NCBI GenBank assembly: GCA_900074885.1
Contig: FJUW01000011.1
Span: 769,890 to 833,889, forward strand
DNA from: Rhynchosporium graminicola
Lineage: Eukaryota > Ascomycota > Leotiomycetes > Helotiales > Ploettnerulaceae
Direction of reading: 5' to 3'
Length of the DNA: 64,000 nt
In this document: in pieces, positions 23,223-34,712 of the stretch
How positions within the stretch are numbered: the first letter of the stretch is position 1
Layout of the letters: every line of letters starts with the position of its first letter
The notes under the pieces: model-generated
The model's input: the letters and a program-made list of their open reading frames with translations, nothing else
Told to the model about the DNA's origin: nothing
Databases searched by the model: none
Position numbers and translations under genes: made by a program

Positions 23223-26200
23223 CGAAGGACTGAGGACTTTCTAGATACTTTTACAGAATAAAGGCGTTATCTTCGGTACTATAGTCGCCCAGGTAGAGAT
23301 AGCCGATTCGATTAGATATACTAGAGTCCATACTCTTCAGCTAAGAGTTATCGATATACTAGATATAGACCTGATATTAGAGTAGCTATACTTAGAGGAT
23401 ATAGATCCTTAGATAAGCTTTAAGAATAAGAAGTAGAGGTTCCCTTATAATTTAAAGGACTCTAATAGCCTTAATATTATAGCACCTCGAGCTTTTACGA
23501 CTCTTATTAACGAATAGAAATCTCCTATATACGCTATAATACTTAACTTATATATAATACGCTAGACAGATACCGGCGATACGCTTACTATTCCCTTCGT
23601 ATATAGTGACTTTAAGGACGTATTCTCTAAGGAGAAAGGAAGCGAGCTACCTCTATTAGAAGGCTGTTGATACGCTATCGAGTTGGAACTAGGATTAAAG
23701 ATACCTTATTCTCTAATCTATAACCTCTCCGAGAAGGAACTAGAGGTTCTCCGGGAATACCTCGACTTATTAGAGGCGAAAGGTTAGATAAGGAAGAGTA
23801 AGAGTCCTATAGGTGTACTTATTCTTTTTATACTTAAGAAAGATAGTAGCCTTCGATTATATATCGATTACTAGGCTCTAAACAAAATTATAATTAAGGA
23901 TTAGTACCCTCTGCTATTTATTAGCGAAACGCTAGATAGGCTCCGGGATACTAGAGTATTTACTAAATTAGACTTATAAAACGCTTATTACTGCGTTCGA
24001 ATTCGCTAGGGTAATAAATAGAAAACTGTATTCTGTACTTAATACGGGTACTACGAGTACTAGGTTATACTATTTAGATTATTAAATGCGCTAGCGACTT
24101 TCTAGGTATTTATTAATAATACGCTAGCGGGCCTTATTAATATTACTTATATTATATATCTTAATAATATCCTAATCTATTCTGCTAACTTGTTATAATA
24201 TAAATAACACGTCCGCTAAGTACTAAAGAGACTTCGGTATATAAACCTCTTTATTAAGTTATTAAAGTGCTTCTCTAATACTAAAAGTATAGAGTTTCTA
24301 GGATATATTATCTCCTTAGCTAGCGTTTTAATAGATATAAGCCGGATAGATACTATTAGGGAATAGCTAGAGCTTGAAAGTGTTAGAGATATATAAGTCT
24401 TTATTAGTTTTATAAACTTCTATTAGCGATTTATTATAAGATTCTCAGCGATTACCTAACTTTTAATAAGTTTAATAGGTAGTAAGAAGAAAAAGTAACT
24501 TGCTTCTACTTTTAGATAGAGTATTATAGAAAGGGAGGCTTCTAACGCGTTGAAAGATATATTTACTATAGTACCTTTTCTTATGTACTTCGATCCACTG
24601 AAGCTAAGGAAGCTAGAGACTAATACTTCTAGGTTTACTATCACGGGAATCCTATCCTAGCCTAGAGAGTGGCCAGCGAAAGAAGGGGAAAAGGCTATCT
24701 GGCACCTTATCGCGCCCTTTAGTAAAAAGCTAGAACCTGCTAAGTTAAATCATAAAGTATATAATTAAGAACTCCTTATAATTATTAAGTATTTTATATA
24801 CTAGAGGTATTATCTTAAAGGTATTATAGCCCTAGTTAAGGTATTAATAGACTATAGTAACCTCTATCACTTTATGACTACGATAGTATTAAGCTAGCGA
24901 TAAGCTAGATAAGCTCTAGAGCTATCTAAGTATAACTTTATATTAAGTTATAGATAAGGGAAAAATAATCCCGCTGATAGACTATCGAGAAGGCCTAACT
25001 ATAAGCTAGCGAAAGATAAGGAAAATATTATACTCCTTACTTTATAAAATAAGCTATAAAGTATAATTAAAGATAAGTTAATCTATATACCTAGTAAAGC
25101 TAGCGATACGATAGAGAGCAACTAGCGTCCGAATGATAGTATATCGTACTAGTTAACTCAGATTCTATAACTTACTAATAATACTTCTTTAAAAGGAGTA
25201 TCGATCGAGACTATAGATATAACCTCTATACCTAACTAGCGATATATACTTATAAAGCTTGATAGTTCATAGAACTTATTTAGAGGTCTGGATACCCTCT
25301 TAAGAGGCGCTAGCGAGAAGCCGGGCGCTAGCTAGTATAGCTATAGATATACTATACTACGGTTTTTCATAGCGAGAATTATAAGAATCGAAATAGTAAA
25401 CCCTAAATCAAACTCACTTCTCTTAATACTTATAGAGCTATAGAAAAGGGACGCTTTTACTATTAAGAAGTTAGCTAGATTATAGAAAACCGGGGATATA
25501 GATTAGAGTATCGATAGTAAAGGGCTACTTAGATACTAGCGAAAGGCTTATATTCCTCTAGACGAAGCTATCTATAGTGAAATTATAAAGATATATTATA
25601 ATAATCTAACTATAAGCTATTTTAGTTAAGATAAGATACTATAGCTTATCTAGCGAAAGTACTATTAGCAGAAGATAAAGCTAGATATTAAAGAATACGT
25701 TAAGAGTTATAATATTTATTAAAGAATAAAAGTAAGAAGAATAAAAATAGCTAGCGAGATATAAGCGCCTAGCTAGCTAAGTAAGCTATTTAAGTCTATA
25801 ACTATAGACTTTATTATAGATCTGCTACCTTATAAAGGGAGCTCTATAGGGAGAATCTCCGATAGCTTACTAGTGATTATCGATAGGTATATAAAAGATA
25901 TTAAATATATATCTTACTTAAAGATAATTAATACGCTAGCTTTAGCTCAGCTATTTATCGATTATTAGTTTAAGGACTACGGATTACCTGCGGTTATTAT
26001 TACTAATAGAAGTTCTATCTTTACTTCTAAGTTCTAGGAAGAGATATACTTCTACCTCCGAATAATAAGAGTTCTTTCGATAGCGTTTTACTTATAAACT
26101 AATAGGTAAATAGAATAATAAAACTAAGCTATAGAAGTATAGCTACGGTATTTCATATACTATCTTCAAGATAATTAGATAGACCTGTTACCTATAGTGA

Positions 26201-26653
26201 AGTTCGCGTATATAAATATATACTATAAGGCTATTAGAATAAGTCTAAATAAAGCTAGATATAGAATTACGCTAGATAGTTACTAGGGTATTAAGGACGA
26301 TCCTATAAGAGGAGAGATACTTACTACTAAAGAAAGAGTAGAAGAAGTAGTTAAGAAACGCTAAGAGCTAGAGAATAGCTAGCGAAGAACTAAAGAAACA
26401 TAAGCGAAATAATATAATAAGAACTATTAACTAGTTAAATTTAAAGTAGATTAATAAGTCCTACTCTTAGTAAAGAATATTAAAACTATTCGATCGAGTA
26501 AGAAGCTAGATTACTAATTTCTAGGGCTATTTAAGATTAGCGAAAGAATTAGAAAGCAAGTATATCGATTGGATTTACCTCCTAAATATAGTCGGCTATA
26601 TAATGTCTTCTATATCTCACTATTAGAACCTTACTAGTAAAGGCCCGGCGAAC
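23223..26653 (+). pseudogene. Element A pol relic: protease end, RT, RNase H, integrase
   Basis: The + strand frame resumes directly after element B. RT traces: IYNLSEKELEVLREYLD (about 23,710), SPIGVLILFILKKDSSLRL, FTKLDL, and LNNILIYS at about 24,160, where the catalytic Asp codons now read Asn. RNase H trace: IAPFSKKLEPAKLNHKVYN (about 24,715). Integrase traces: an IDFIIDLLPYKG block (about 25,800) and YGLPAVIITNRSSIFTSKF (about 25,980) with the second catalytic Asp changed to Asn. The region ends with VFYISLLEPY, the usual end of the integrase C-terminal domain, just before element C. Confidence 0.9.
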
Positions 26654-26658
26654 CGTCG
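26654..26658 (+). repeat. Target site duplication of element C, left copy
   Basis: CGTCG lies before the left LTR of C and again at 28888-28892 after the right LTR. Confidence 0.9.
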
Positions 26659-26860
26659 TATAACGACATAAGACTCAAGGCGGTATATAAGTAAGAATAA
26701 ACAAGTAGGGAGGCTAAGAGCGATCTTATATAGTCTGGTACGAAGGAAAAAGAAAGATGAAGAGCTCTAAAGGAGTCTAAACCTTCTATATATATAAGGA
26801 GGGTATGCCTAAGGCACTGATACTAGCCCGTATCTGCCACGTATACTATGCGCCGTCATA
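26659..26860 (-). repeat. Element C left LTR
   Basis: Starts TATAACGACATAAGAC and ends GCGCCGTCATA; 202 bp, nearly identical to 28686-28887. Confidence 0.9.
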
Positions 26861-27222
26861 TTACCCCCTTCTAAGATAAAGGCTCGCCCTCGAGCCTTGA
26901 AGAATCGAAGTAACTAAGGAAATAAGTAAGTATAAAACGCAGTTAAATATTAAGATAACTTTCTAAATTTCTATTAAACCGAAACTATAGATACTAATTT
27001 AGTATCGAGATTATCTCTTCTATAGAGGGAAACGTAATCTCTAGTAATTATAATACTGAGTTTTACTAAATAAGCGAGGCTAAGCGAGTAATTAAAAAAA
27101 TTAAAGGTTACGAAAGAAACGAAAGTCTAAATCGAATTCTAAAGAAGCTAAAAGATTAAGGAGAGTTAGATATCTTTATTAAGTAGATATAGAAAGTATT
27201 AAATTAAAAGTTCTAGTAAAAG

Positions 27223-27919
27223 GAGGTCGATTCTGCCGAGGGGGATAAATTATACCGGGGTATAAGGATTACGAGTCGAATTCTAATAATTTCTACTAGG
27301 GTAATAAGCTACTTCGTCTTAGCCTAAAAGTAAGGTTTTTCGCTATTAGAGCTGCTTTCGGAAGGTTAAAGTCAGGTAAGAGGATAAAAGTTCTTTTTTA
27401 GTAGAAGGAGGTTAATTCTGCTAAAGGGGATAAATTATACCGGGGTATAGGAGTTACGAGTCGGATTCTAGTAATTTCCGCTAGGGTAATAAGCTACTTT
27501 ATCCTAGCTTAAAAGTAAGGTTTTTCGCTATTAGAGCTGCTTTCGGAAGGTTGAAGTCAGGTAAGAGGATAAAGGTTCTTTTCTAGTAGAAAGAGGTCGA
27601 TTCTGCTAAGGGGGATAAATTATACTAGGGTATAGGGATTATAAGTCGAATTCCGATAATTTCCGCTAGGGTAATAAGCTACTTTATCTTAGCTTAAAAG
27701 TAAGGTTTTTCGCTATTAGAGCTACTTTCAGAAGGTTAAAGTCGGGTAAGAGGATAAAGGTTCTTTTCTAGTAGAAGGAGGTCGATTCTGCCGAGGGGGA
27801 TAAATTATACCGGGGTATAGGGATTATAAGTCGAATTCTGATAATTTCCGCTAGGGTAATAAGCTACTTCGTCTTAGCCTAAAAGTAAGGTTTTTCGCTA
27901 TTAGAGCTACTTTCGGAAA
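27223..27919. repeat. 185-bp tandem repeat inside element C
   Basis: The anchor TATAC of the string AAATTATAC recurs at 27251, 27436, 27621 and 27806, an exact 185-bp period over four copies, each carrying GGTTTTTCGCTATTAGAGCT. A fifth, isolated copy is anchored at 28174. The fourth copy stops at the undetermined base at 27920, and the sequence after it repeats the block that precedes the first copy (about 27,075-27,220). Confidence 0.9.
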
Positions 27920-27920
27920 N
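27920..27920. other. Undetermined base, probable collapsed assembly join
   Basis: The only n in the window falls inside a tandem repeat copy, and the copy is not completed after it. The true array length at this point is therefore unknown. Confidence 0.8.
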
Positions 27921-28685
27921 GAGGGGCTACGAGGGTATTCCGGTGAAGCTATAGGAGCTAGCTAAGCTTTCTTAGGAAGTATAGTATTAGGTAAGCGAGA
28001 CTAAGCGAAAGTAATAGAATACTTAAAAGTTATAGAAGAAGCGAAAGTCGAAATCGAATTCTAAAGAAGCTAAAAGATTAAGAAGAGTTAGATATCTTTA
28101 TTAAGTAGATATAGAAAGTATTAAATTAAAAGTCCTAGTAAAGAGAGGTCGATTCTACTAAGAGAAGCTAAATTATACTAGGGTATAGGGATTATAAGTC
28201 GAATTCTGATAATTTCCGCTAGGGTAATAAGCTACTTCGTCTTAGCCTAAAAGTAAGGTTTTTCGCTATTAGAGCTACTTTCGGAAAGTTAAAGTTAAGT
28301 AAGGAGATAATAAATATTAGGGCCTATAGGGAAGTTTCTACCTAAAATTCGTCTGCTGTTTTACTTCGTACGTACGAAGGAACGAGTTTCGAAGTATCTG
28401 AGAGTGACTTCGTAGTAATACTAGTGCTTCTGAGGCTGAATTACATTTAAATTCCCAGCTATCCGAGAGATCTCTAGAATCTCGGCTCTTTTGAAAACTT
28501 AACTATCGAATTCGTAATTAATAGTACTAACTATTTCCGTATGATTCCGAAGTATAAAAATCTAAGGTAAGTAGAGATAACTCAGCGAAGAGCTCCCTAA
28601 TAGTCGAAGTCGTACGTCCGAATCGAGTTTTCTAGGTGAGATATTATTTAATACTGTCCCCGGCGGTCTTAATCTTTCTATTTAA

Positions 28686-28887
28686 TATAACGACATAAGA
28701 CTTAAGGCGGTATATAAGCAAGAATAAACAAGTAGGGAGGCTAAGAGCGATCTTATATAGTCTAGTACGAAGGAAACAGAAAGATATAGAGCTCTAAAGG
28801 AGTCTGCACCTTCTATATATACAAGGAGGGTATGCCTAAGGCACTGATACTGGCCCGTATCTGCCACGTATACTATGCGCCGTCATA
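28686..28887 (-). repeat. Element C right LTR
   Basis: Starts TATAACGACATAAGAC and ends GCGCCGTCATA, followed by the duplication CGTCG. Confidence 0.9.
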
Positions 28888-28892
28888 CGTCG

Positions 28893-29110
28893 GAAGTTAT
28901 ATAGCCTAACCTTATTAATAGCGAAGAACTATAGGATATCGATTCCTTACTAGACTAAAGAGTAGTTAGAGGGAAAGAATAATTCCTAGTAAGATAGAAA
29001 GAGTTTACTTTAGCTTATAACTCTTAGGAGCTAAAGGAAAGCCTCTAAGGACTCTAGAAAGAAATTAAAGCTTTAAAAAATTAAAACGCTATAGAAAGAG
29101 CGGCGAAACG
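28893..29110 (+). pseudogene. Element A chromodomain relic
   Basis: Directly after element C the + strand frame of A gives EEL.DIDSLLD, then RVVRGKE and FLVRWKEFTLAYNS, the chromodomain pattern of gypsy chromoviruses, where it guides integration to heterochromatin. TAG codons interrupt it. Its separation from integrase is due only to C. Confidence 0.75.
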
Positions 29111-29189
29111 CTAGCGAAGATAAAATAATACTCCTAAAGGGATATATACCTTTCTGTTTTTTCCTATAGGGTTTTATAGTTTTAAAGGT

Positions 29190-30350
29190 ATATTAGAGAT
29201 TATAAATCTAGTAGAAGTCCTAGGGAAAAAAGAGGTTTTATTATCTATACGGATCGCTAGTAAACTAGTTCTCGCTGGATAAACTCTGAGATATTACTAA
29301 AGAAAGTTTACTTAGTAACCTTCTAAATAGTAGTATCTATAACTATATTAGCGACCTCCTTCTTAATATCCTCTAGCTATATATCTGATGAAGCTACCTA
29401 TAGAAAGAACCTAGTATAAATAATACCGAAGTCTTTCGCTGAAGATTAGTAGAGAGTTCACTAGAGAGATTTGAGTTATATTATACGGAGACTACGAATT
29501 TCCTCGAGGAGAGTAGTATTTATAATATTAATAGTAGTAGTAACTTTAGCTATAGAGTGCAGCGTAAACCCGGATGCCTCGGCGATCGCCGATATAATAC
29601 TAGAGGATAGCTCGGTATTAGAATCGATAACTAGCTTCTAAGGAGATTTAATAGCTGCGGTATTACTAACTTTAGAAGTATAATTAGCTCGCTTTTTCTC
29701 TATATTAAAGCGTGCCTAGGTAATCTTTAGCTCTTCTTATATATCCTCGCCTATCGCTATTACTATAGCTATATCTTATAGGTAACTGAGGATACTGATT
29801 AAAATAGCTAGGACCTCGCTAGCTATTAGCTAAGTATTCGATAGAGAGAGGAAATTTATACTTATATCCTCGTAAGATTTACCCTTCTTAATATAGTCTA
29901 TATACTTACTAGTAATAGAGCTAGAAGCTAAAGTATACCTTAAGTCAGGGAATAAAGTATACTCGCCGGCGTATCGCAGGTAAGTCTCCGGATGCGGTAT
30001 CTTCTTGTTCATCTTAGCACGAGCCTTCGACTTTGTTTATATATTCTTTTAACTAGTATAAAGGGTCTTATCGTAATAGGCAGAAGGGCTACTATCTTAG
30101 CTTAGCTCGCCTTTAGTATCCTTATTATCGTCTTTAGCTCGCTAGCGCTTAGTCGATAACCCGCTAGTAACTACGGTTTTTCCTTTATTAATAAGGGTAA
30201 AAGTATTACTAGAAGGAAGAGTATCTTTAAGCGAACTACTAGTAGCGCTCTTACGAAGGTTCTTTTTAGGAGCTAAAAGGTTAAGTTAGTAATATCTAGT
30301 AGATCAGGTTTATAACTTACGTATAGTATTATTATTATTAGTTATTTAAA
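29190..30350 (-). pseudogene. Extra antisense reading frame in the 3' part of element A
   Basis: Between the chromodomain and the right LTR, the - strand carries a long degenerate frame of about 390 codons. Its N-terminal part is Ser/Thr/Lys-rich, followed by KIPHPETYLRYAGEYTLFPD (about 29,950-30,010), TSKYIDYIKKGKSYEDISIN, and a C-terminal half with KLVIDSNTELSSSIISAIAE. Stops are TAG/TAA at plausible Gln/Trp sites, implying an ancestral protein. I do not recognise a family. Opposite orientation to gag-pol suggests an accessory gene or a captured fragment. Confidence 0.5.
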
Positions 30351-30556
30351 GAGGAGAGAAGAGAGAAGGTTAAGAGTTATATAGAGGAGTTATCTAGCGC
30401 TATACCCTGTATTCTAGCCTTACTAATAATAAAGAAGAATCAGAATAAAGGTGAATCCTGAAAAGAGCGCCTTACTAGCGCCTCGCTAAAGTATCGCTAG
30501 CTAGGGTATTTTAATACCTTCACTTTTAGGATAGAAGTGTTTAAGAGGGGAGATAT

Positions 30557-30738
30557 TATAATAGGTCTATACGCTTAGTGCCTCCTACTCTTATATTTCA
30601 GAATTAGAGAGGAAGGAAGAACCTTCTCTCCTTAGTAATTAGTTTCTATATTAACTAGATTATTACTAGCGAACCTCTAGCGACTATTCCACTATTCCAT
30701 TATGCCTATTTACCTCAGCGTACTAAGTGATTATTACA
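30557..30738 (+). repeat. Element A right (3') LTR
   Basis: Starts TATAATAGGTC (TG changed to TA) and ends GATTATTACA. A purine tract lies immediately upstream and the duplication GTTGC immediately downstream. Confidence 0.92.
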
Positions 30739-31796
30739 GTTGCTTCGGTTGCCTTTTAATTTCCTGGTCTTTTGTTGTAGGATACGTAACCGGCATATCT
30801 AGCTCTGAGTCTGCGCTCTAAGTAAAGCTCGTCGACAATTAGAACGGTGTCTGATCATCCAATTGACTTGCAAAAAGGTAACGTTGAGTTATCAGACTAC
30901 AATAGTCAGGTCATCTTCTGTTGTGCGCGGCCGCTTATAGTCGGTGAAAGCAAGTGTCCGAGGAAAGCAAGTGTTCGGCGGAATTGTCCTCACTAAAACT
31001 TCACTAAAAGTTTAAGGATTTTATTACCCGAAGAATCTCGAAAGGAGCCCTGTAAGAGCATTAACAGTAAAATCCCCTGTACGGGGTAAAACTGCCGGAC
31101 ACTTACTTTCCCCGGATACTTGCTTTCACCGACTGTAAGTGGCCGAGCACAACAGAAGGTGATCCGACTACTTGTATTAGTATCTATTTAGGTAGTGGAT
31201 GTAGAATGATCTACGACTAGAAGTGGTAAGGTATAATTTCTAAGGCAGGGCTTGCATACCACTAATCCACTCCGTCAATACCGAAAGGGGAGGTGGTAGT
31301 GCTGTGGGTCTCTGGGGGAGGCTAAACCGACGATCATGTGCTTCATGACTTGGTGCACTCAGACATAGGCCAAGAGCGTTGTTATGGTGGTCAGAAATCT
31401 GGTGTCGACACTGTGATTTGCCGACTGTACCAAAGTAGGAAGAATCTTTACGCAAGACTTTGAACTTTCAGTAGAGTACGTCGTTTCCTAAGGTACTAAC
31501 TGAGGACCAAAGATCTGCCATGTATGCATGTTGTGAGAAGTCTAAGGTCTCAAGTGATTACAAGTACCAAGTTCCAAATTTCAGTTCCCAGAAAGTAACG
31601 TCTGGCACAGCAGGACACAGGCAAACAATCCTCCACTATTCTATAGGACATAATAGACCCATCCTCATGTATATAGGATCTTCGGTATTAAATTCCAGCT
31701 AAAACCTTGCTTCACTACGTACACAGCTACGATTCGCTTTCCCCCAGGACCAACGTAACGTCCTTATCAGGCACAATACAGCACAGGGATAGCCTC
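30739..31796. other. 3' flank between element A and the OPT gene
   Basis: Normal composition returns at 30,739. Apart from the MITE no gene is supported; a short frame at 31240-31455 on the - strand has no recognisable motif. Confidence 0.5.
30905..31168. mobile_element. Mariner-type MITE, 264 bp, about 64-bp inverted repeats
   Basis: The left end starts GTCAGGTCATCTTCTG and the right end, on the other strand, starts GTCGGATCACCTTCTG. The arms continue in register through TTGTGC and AGTCGGTGAAAGCAAGT to GTGT(T/C)CGGC, about 70 bases. Most mismatches are transitions. TA flanks both ends (30903-30904 and 31169-31170). There is no coding capacity, so it would depend on a Tc1/mariner transposase encoded elsewhere. 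Confidence 0.85.
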
Positions 31797-34712
31797 CTAG
31801 TGGAACTGTCCAATGCCAGGGCCAAAGTGTGCGCCCTCATCGAGCACAAATCGAGTGCAAGGCGACCCTTCACACCCCTGACTGACGACGTTATTACCCC
31901 ACCAGTCCAACTCAACTTCGCTCCACTGCAGTGCGAAGAATATGACAACACCACAAATTGCAATGGCAGTCGACCAAGATGCCGAGAGAATATAGTTGTA
32001 CTGTACGGACAGTCAGTTGACCACAGAGTTGAACATCAGGGTACGCTTGCTTACCTTGGACCAGAAGTCGAGATACTTTCTCTTCATGTACACCATACTA
32101 AACCAACCGAGCGGAACCGCAGGCCACACATAGCTCAGATTGTAGGGCGCCCAGGTGAGCGCACCATAAAACATGACAACAGGATGAATCTGTCTCAGCC
32201 AATTCTGCTTTGGGAATTTCTTCTGCGCGTAGTAGATTATGATAGGGACAGCCAATCCGATAGGGAAGCCAACAAGCAGAGCGGAGTACTGTCCATTCTT
32301 ACCGAACATCTTGTGCGGACCGAGAGTGCCCCACAGCACAGCTGCGGTGAAGAATGTGTTGATACCTGGGCAAGTGAACTTATTCACTTGATCGGGTGTG
32401 CATACATCTTTGATTTGGTTGATCTGAAAGTTCAGGACACCAATACAGACAAACGTTGACACGAATGTGGCAGCCAACTGGGCGCAAAATGTGTGTCGAG
32501 GTGGGATCTTGACGTAATGGGCGAGTTTCAAGTCATTGGTGAACGCAATCGCGTTTGCACATGTTACGTAGCCGAAACATTTGAAATAGTTCATGGCCAG
32601 AGCATTTCCGGCGACAAAGGAACCGCCGATAAACTCAGCCAAGACGTTCAGAGTTACTTCAACTCCGGTCATGGCTGTGATGATCCCAATAGGCACGACA
32701 AATATAAGGCAGAGGAAGATGCCGTAAAACACGACACCGACAGACGTGTATGTCTCCCAGCCAGCGATACCAGCACATGCTACTGCGATAGCAGTCACCA
32801 GAGTTGCAAAGTACCACCACTCGGAGACTATTGTGTGTCAGCTACATGTTGCTTCCGCACACTATTTTGGGCTTACCTTCGGGGTACTTGGACATGAGTT
32901 TGTTGTGGATATCCACGTACTCCTCCTGATTGTACGATTTCTGCCTCCTGATACTTTTGTATAGATTTTTGAAACCCATCTTGATCTCGTGACCATGGTA
33001 GAGGTAGGCGTACGAGATGGCAGCGGCGTAGATGCCAAAAAATGCGAGGTAAATGACGAGATTTGCAGCGCCAAGGTATGCAGGTGAATAGGCCTCGTAT
33101 TTCGTGGGATCGAAAATCCCCCTGGCGTCAATCGCACGTGAAACATTGTAGCGTTCCCCAAAGCGGTCCCAGACCCGGTTAGTGTTGATGGGGAGATATG
33201 ACGTGTTATAAGTGTTGGTGTAGTAGAGCCCGAGGATGACGAACATGAAGATGAACATTCCCAAGAACTTATTGAGAGTGCTGAAAAATGGTACCATGAA
33301 CGGGTCTTGGGCATCGAAAAGCAAGACGTTCCAGTCAAAGGTAGGGAAAGGGTTGAGTCCAAGACCAGTGTTAAAGCCAGTAATTGTCGTCAAATTGACA
33401 TTGTTAGGTGCGATCCAGGTGATCCAACTGAATGCCGAAAGGGCAGTAAAGATATAGTCGGGGAACCAAAACCACACGAACATAGCTGCGAATGTCCAAG
33501 CGAAAAACTTGAGGCGAGACATGGTAAAGATCTTCTTGAAGAAGGGGCTTACGACAGCTATTTCTAACATCAGTGTGATTCTCCTGAAATCATTCAAATG
33601 GTGTAGACTTACGTTCGTTCTTCTCCGTGTGGAAAGTAGAATTCAGAGCAATGGTTACCAGAGACGCGGGCCAGACACAGTACGACGGGAAAACAAGGAA
33701 CCGTCTACAGATACCAGCAATACCGTAACCACTGAAATTTGTGCCAAGAGAAATAAGGATTTGGTAAGCAAATCCTCTGGCATATGACTGATTGAAGTAG
33801 AGCGGGAGGACTTGGGTCCAGATGATGTTGTCCGTGTAGGGTGTCGAAGATCCCACGTTCGCCATAATTGTGATTAACATATGCTCCTTCCTGGAGAACT
33901 TTCCAGGGTTCAAGGAATGACGGACGCCAAATAGAGTGAAGCCGATGTCAGGAAGCCAAGTTGCAGCAGCTCGACCAATGGGGTAGGATAGCAATTGAGC
34001 AACGTTGGACCCGACGCTGATGCTAGGTTGACGAATTGAGAACAGCTGATTGATGAATGAAAGAGCGACGACAAAAAAGAGCCCAATACCCCAGGCACGA
34101 ATCGTAGAGGAGGGCATGCTAGGGTCGTCGGTGTTGTCGACCACAGCTCGGACTTCGGCGTATGGACTGTTCCCAGTGATGAGTGCAGCCTCGGTCTTCA
34201 TCTCCTGAATCAGGTGCGCGTGTTTCTCAGGGTTTTCAAAGACGTCGCTGTTGCCAAGAAACTCTTGGATACGCTCGACGACTTCGATGGGAAAGTTGGG
34301 ATCCTTCTGATGGATTTTCATCACCTTTATCATGATCTATTGGCCATGACTTAGCCGTGCTCCAGGGAACCAAGGGAAGGAGCTTCTGATAACTTACTTC
34401 GCGAGTTTGTTCGAGGTCAAGATTCTTGGCATCCTCCTGAGCCTTGAGAAGATCTTCTCCGGTAACATTGAGCTCTCTGTGTATATGTGTTATTCAAGAA
34501 CACCTGTTAACTGAAAGGGTTGCCATACTTTTCGTATCGTTCAACAGAAATTTCGTCCACCGAGGCGACTGTTTGTATTGCCAACTTCATTCACGTCATG
34601 ATGTGTAGTAGAGCTAGGCTATTTCGGTTCAACTTACCTTGGGCACCTTCTTCTCATCACTGCTACTGTGGTAGAGTGATGGTGCTTTTTGCACCACCTC
34701 GTTTGTCGACAT
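31797..34712 (-). CDS. Oligopeptide transporter, OPT family
   Basis: Seven exons join in frame to 863 residues: 34638-34712, 34529-34584, 34398-34476, 33613-34336, 32877-33557, 32055-32827 and 31797-32000. Fungal OPT hallmarks: VDEISVERYEK, then ELNVTGEDLLKAQ, EVRAVVDNTDDPSMPSSTIR before the first membrane segment, LGLNPFPTFDWN, and the C-terminal GCEGSPCTRFVLDEGAHFGP. About a dozen or more hydrophobic segments follow the N-terminal 130 residues. The family couples proton entry to uptake of tetra/pentapeptides or glutathione-like substrates at the plasma membrane; substrate is unknown. Exon 2 uses an unusual AAG acceptor (34585-34587); the more usual CAG 13 bases downstream would break the frame. 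Exon 5 could begin six bases earlier, in frame. No premature stop was found, so the gene seems intact despite lying between RIP blocks. Confidence 0.92.

Larger units (their letters stand above)
26659..28887 (-). mobile_element. Element C: short non-autonomous LTR element with internal 185-bp tandem repeats
   Basis: 2,229 bp with 202-bp LTRs and the duplication CGTCG. The 1.8-kb interior has no retroviral domain in any frame; much of it is a tandem array. The orientation is taken from a purine tract (GAAGGGGGTAA on the - strand) abutting the lower LTR. Both the LTR end (GTCATA) and a GCTCGCCCTCGAGC string next to this tract are shared with element B, suggesting C is mobilised by B-type proteins. 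It interrupts A between integrase and chromodomain. Confidence 0.88.
15110..30738 (+). mobile_element. Element A: Ty3/gypsy chromovirus, RIP-inactivated, containing nested elements B and C
   Basis: Two 182-bp LTRs bound the element, with a 5-bp target duplication GTTGC. Subtracting B, C and their duplications leaves about 6.8 kb, a normal length. Order on the + strand: gag, protease, reverse transcriptase, RNase H, integrase, chromodomain, then an extra frame on the - strand before a polypurine tract (AAGAGGGGAGATA) and the right LTR. Integrase before LTR with a chromodomain identifies a gypsy chromovirus. Every domain is broken by TAG/TAA codons at conserved Gln and Trp positions, the RIP pattern, so no protein can be made. 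Confidence 0.93.

Noticed and set aside
24456..24644. 62-codon - strand frame
   Set aside because: It is antisense to the reverse transcriptase/RNase H region of element A.
28682..28867. 61-codon - strand frame
   Set aside because: It lies wholly inside the right LTR of element C and has no protein-like features.
31707..32459. 250-codon open frame on the + strand
   Set aside because: It lies opposite OPT exons 6 and 7, whose family motifs are clear on the - strand; the + frame has no recognisable domain.
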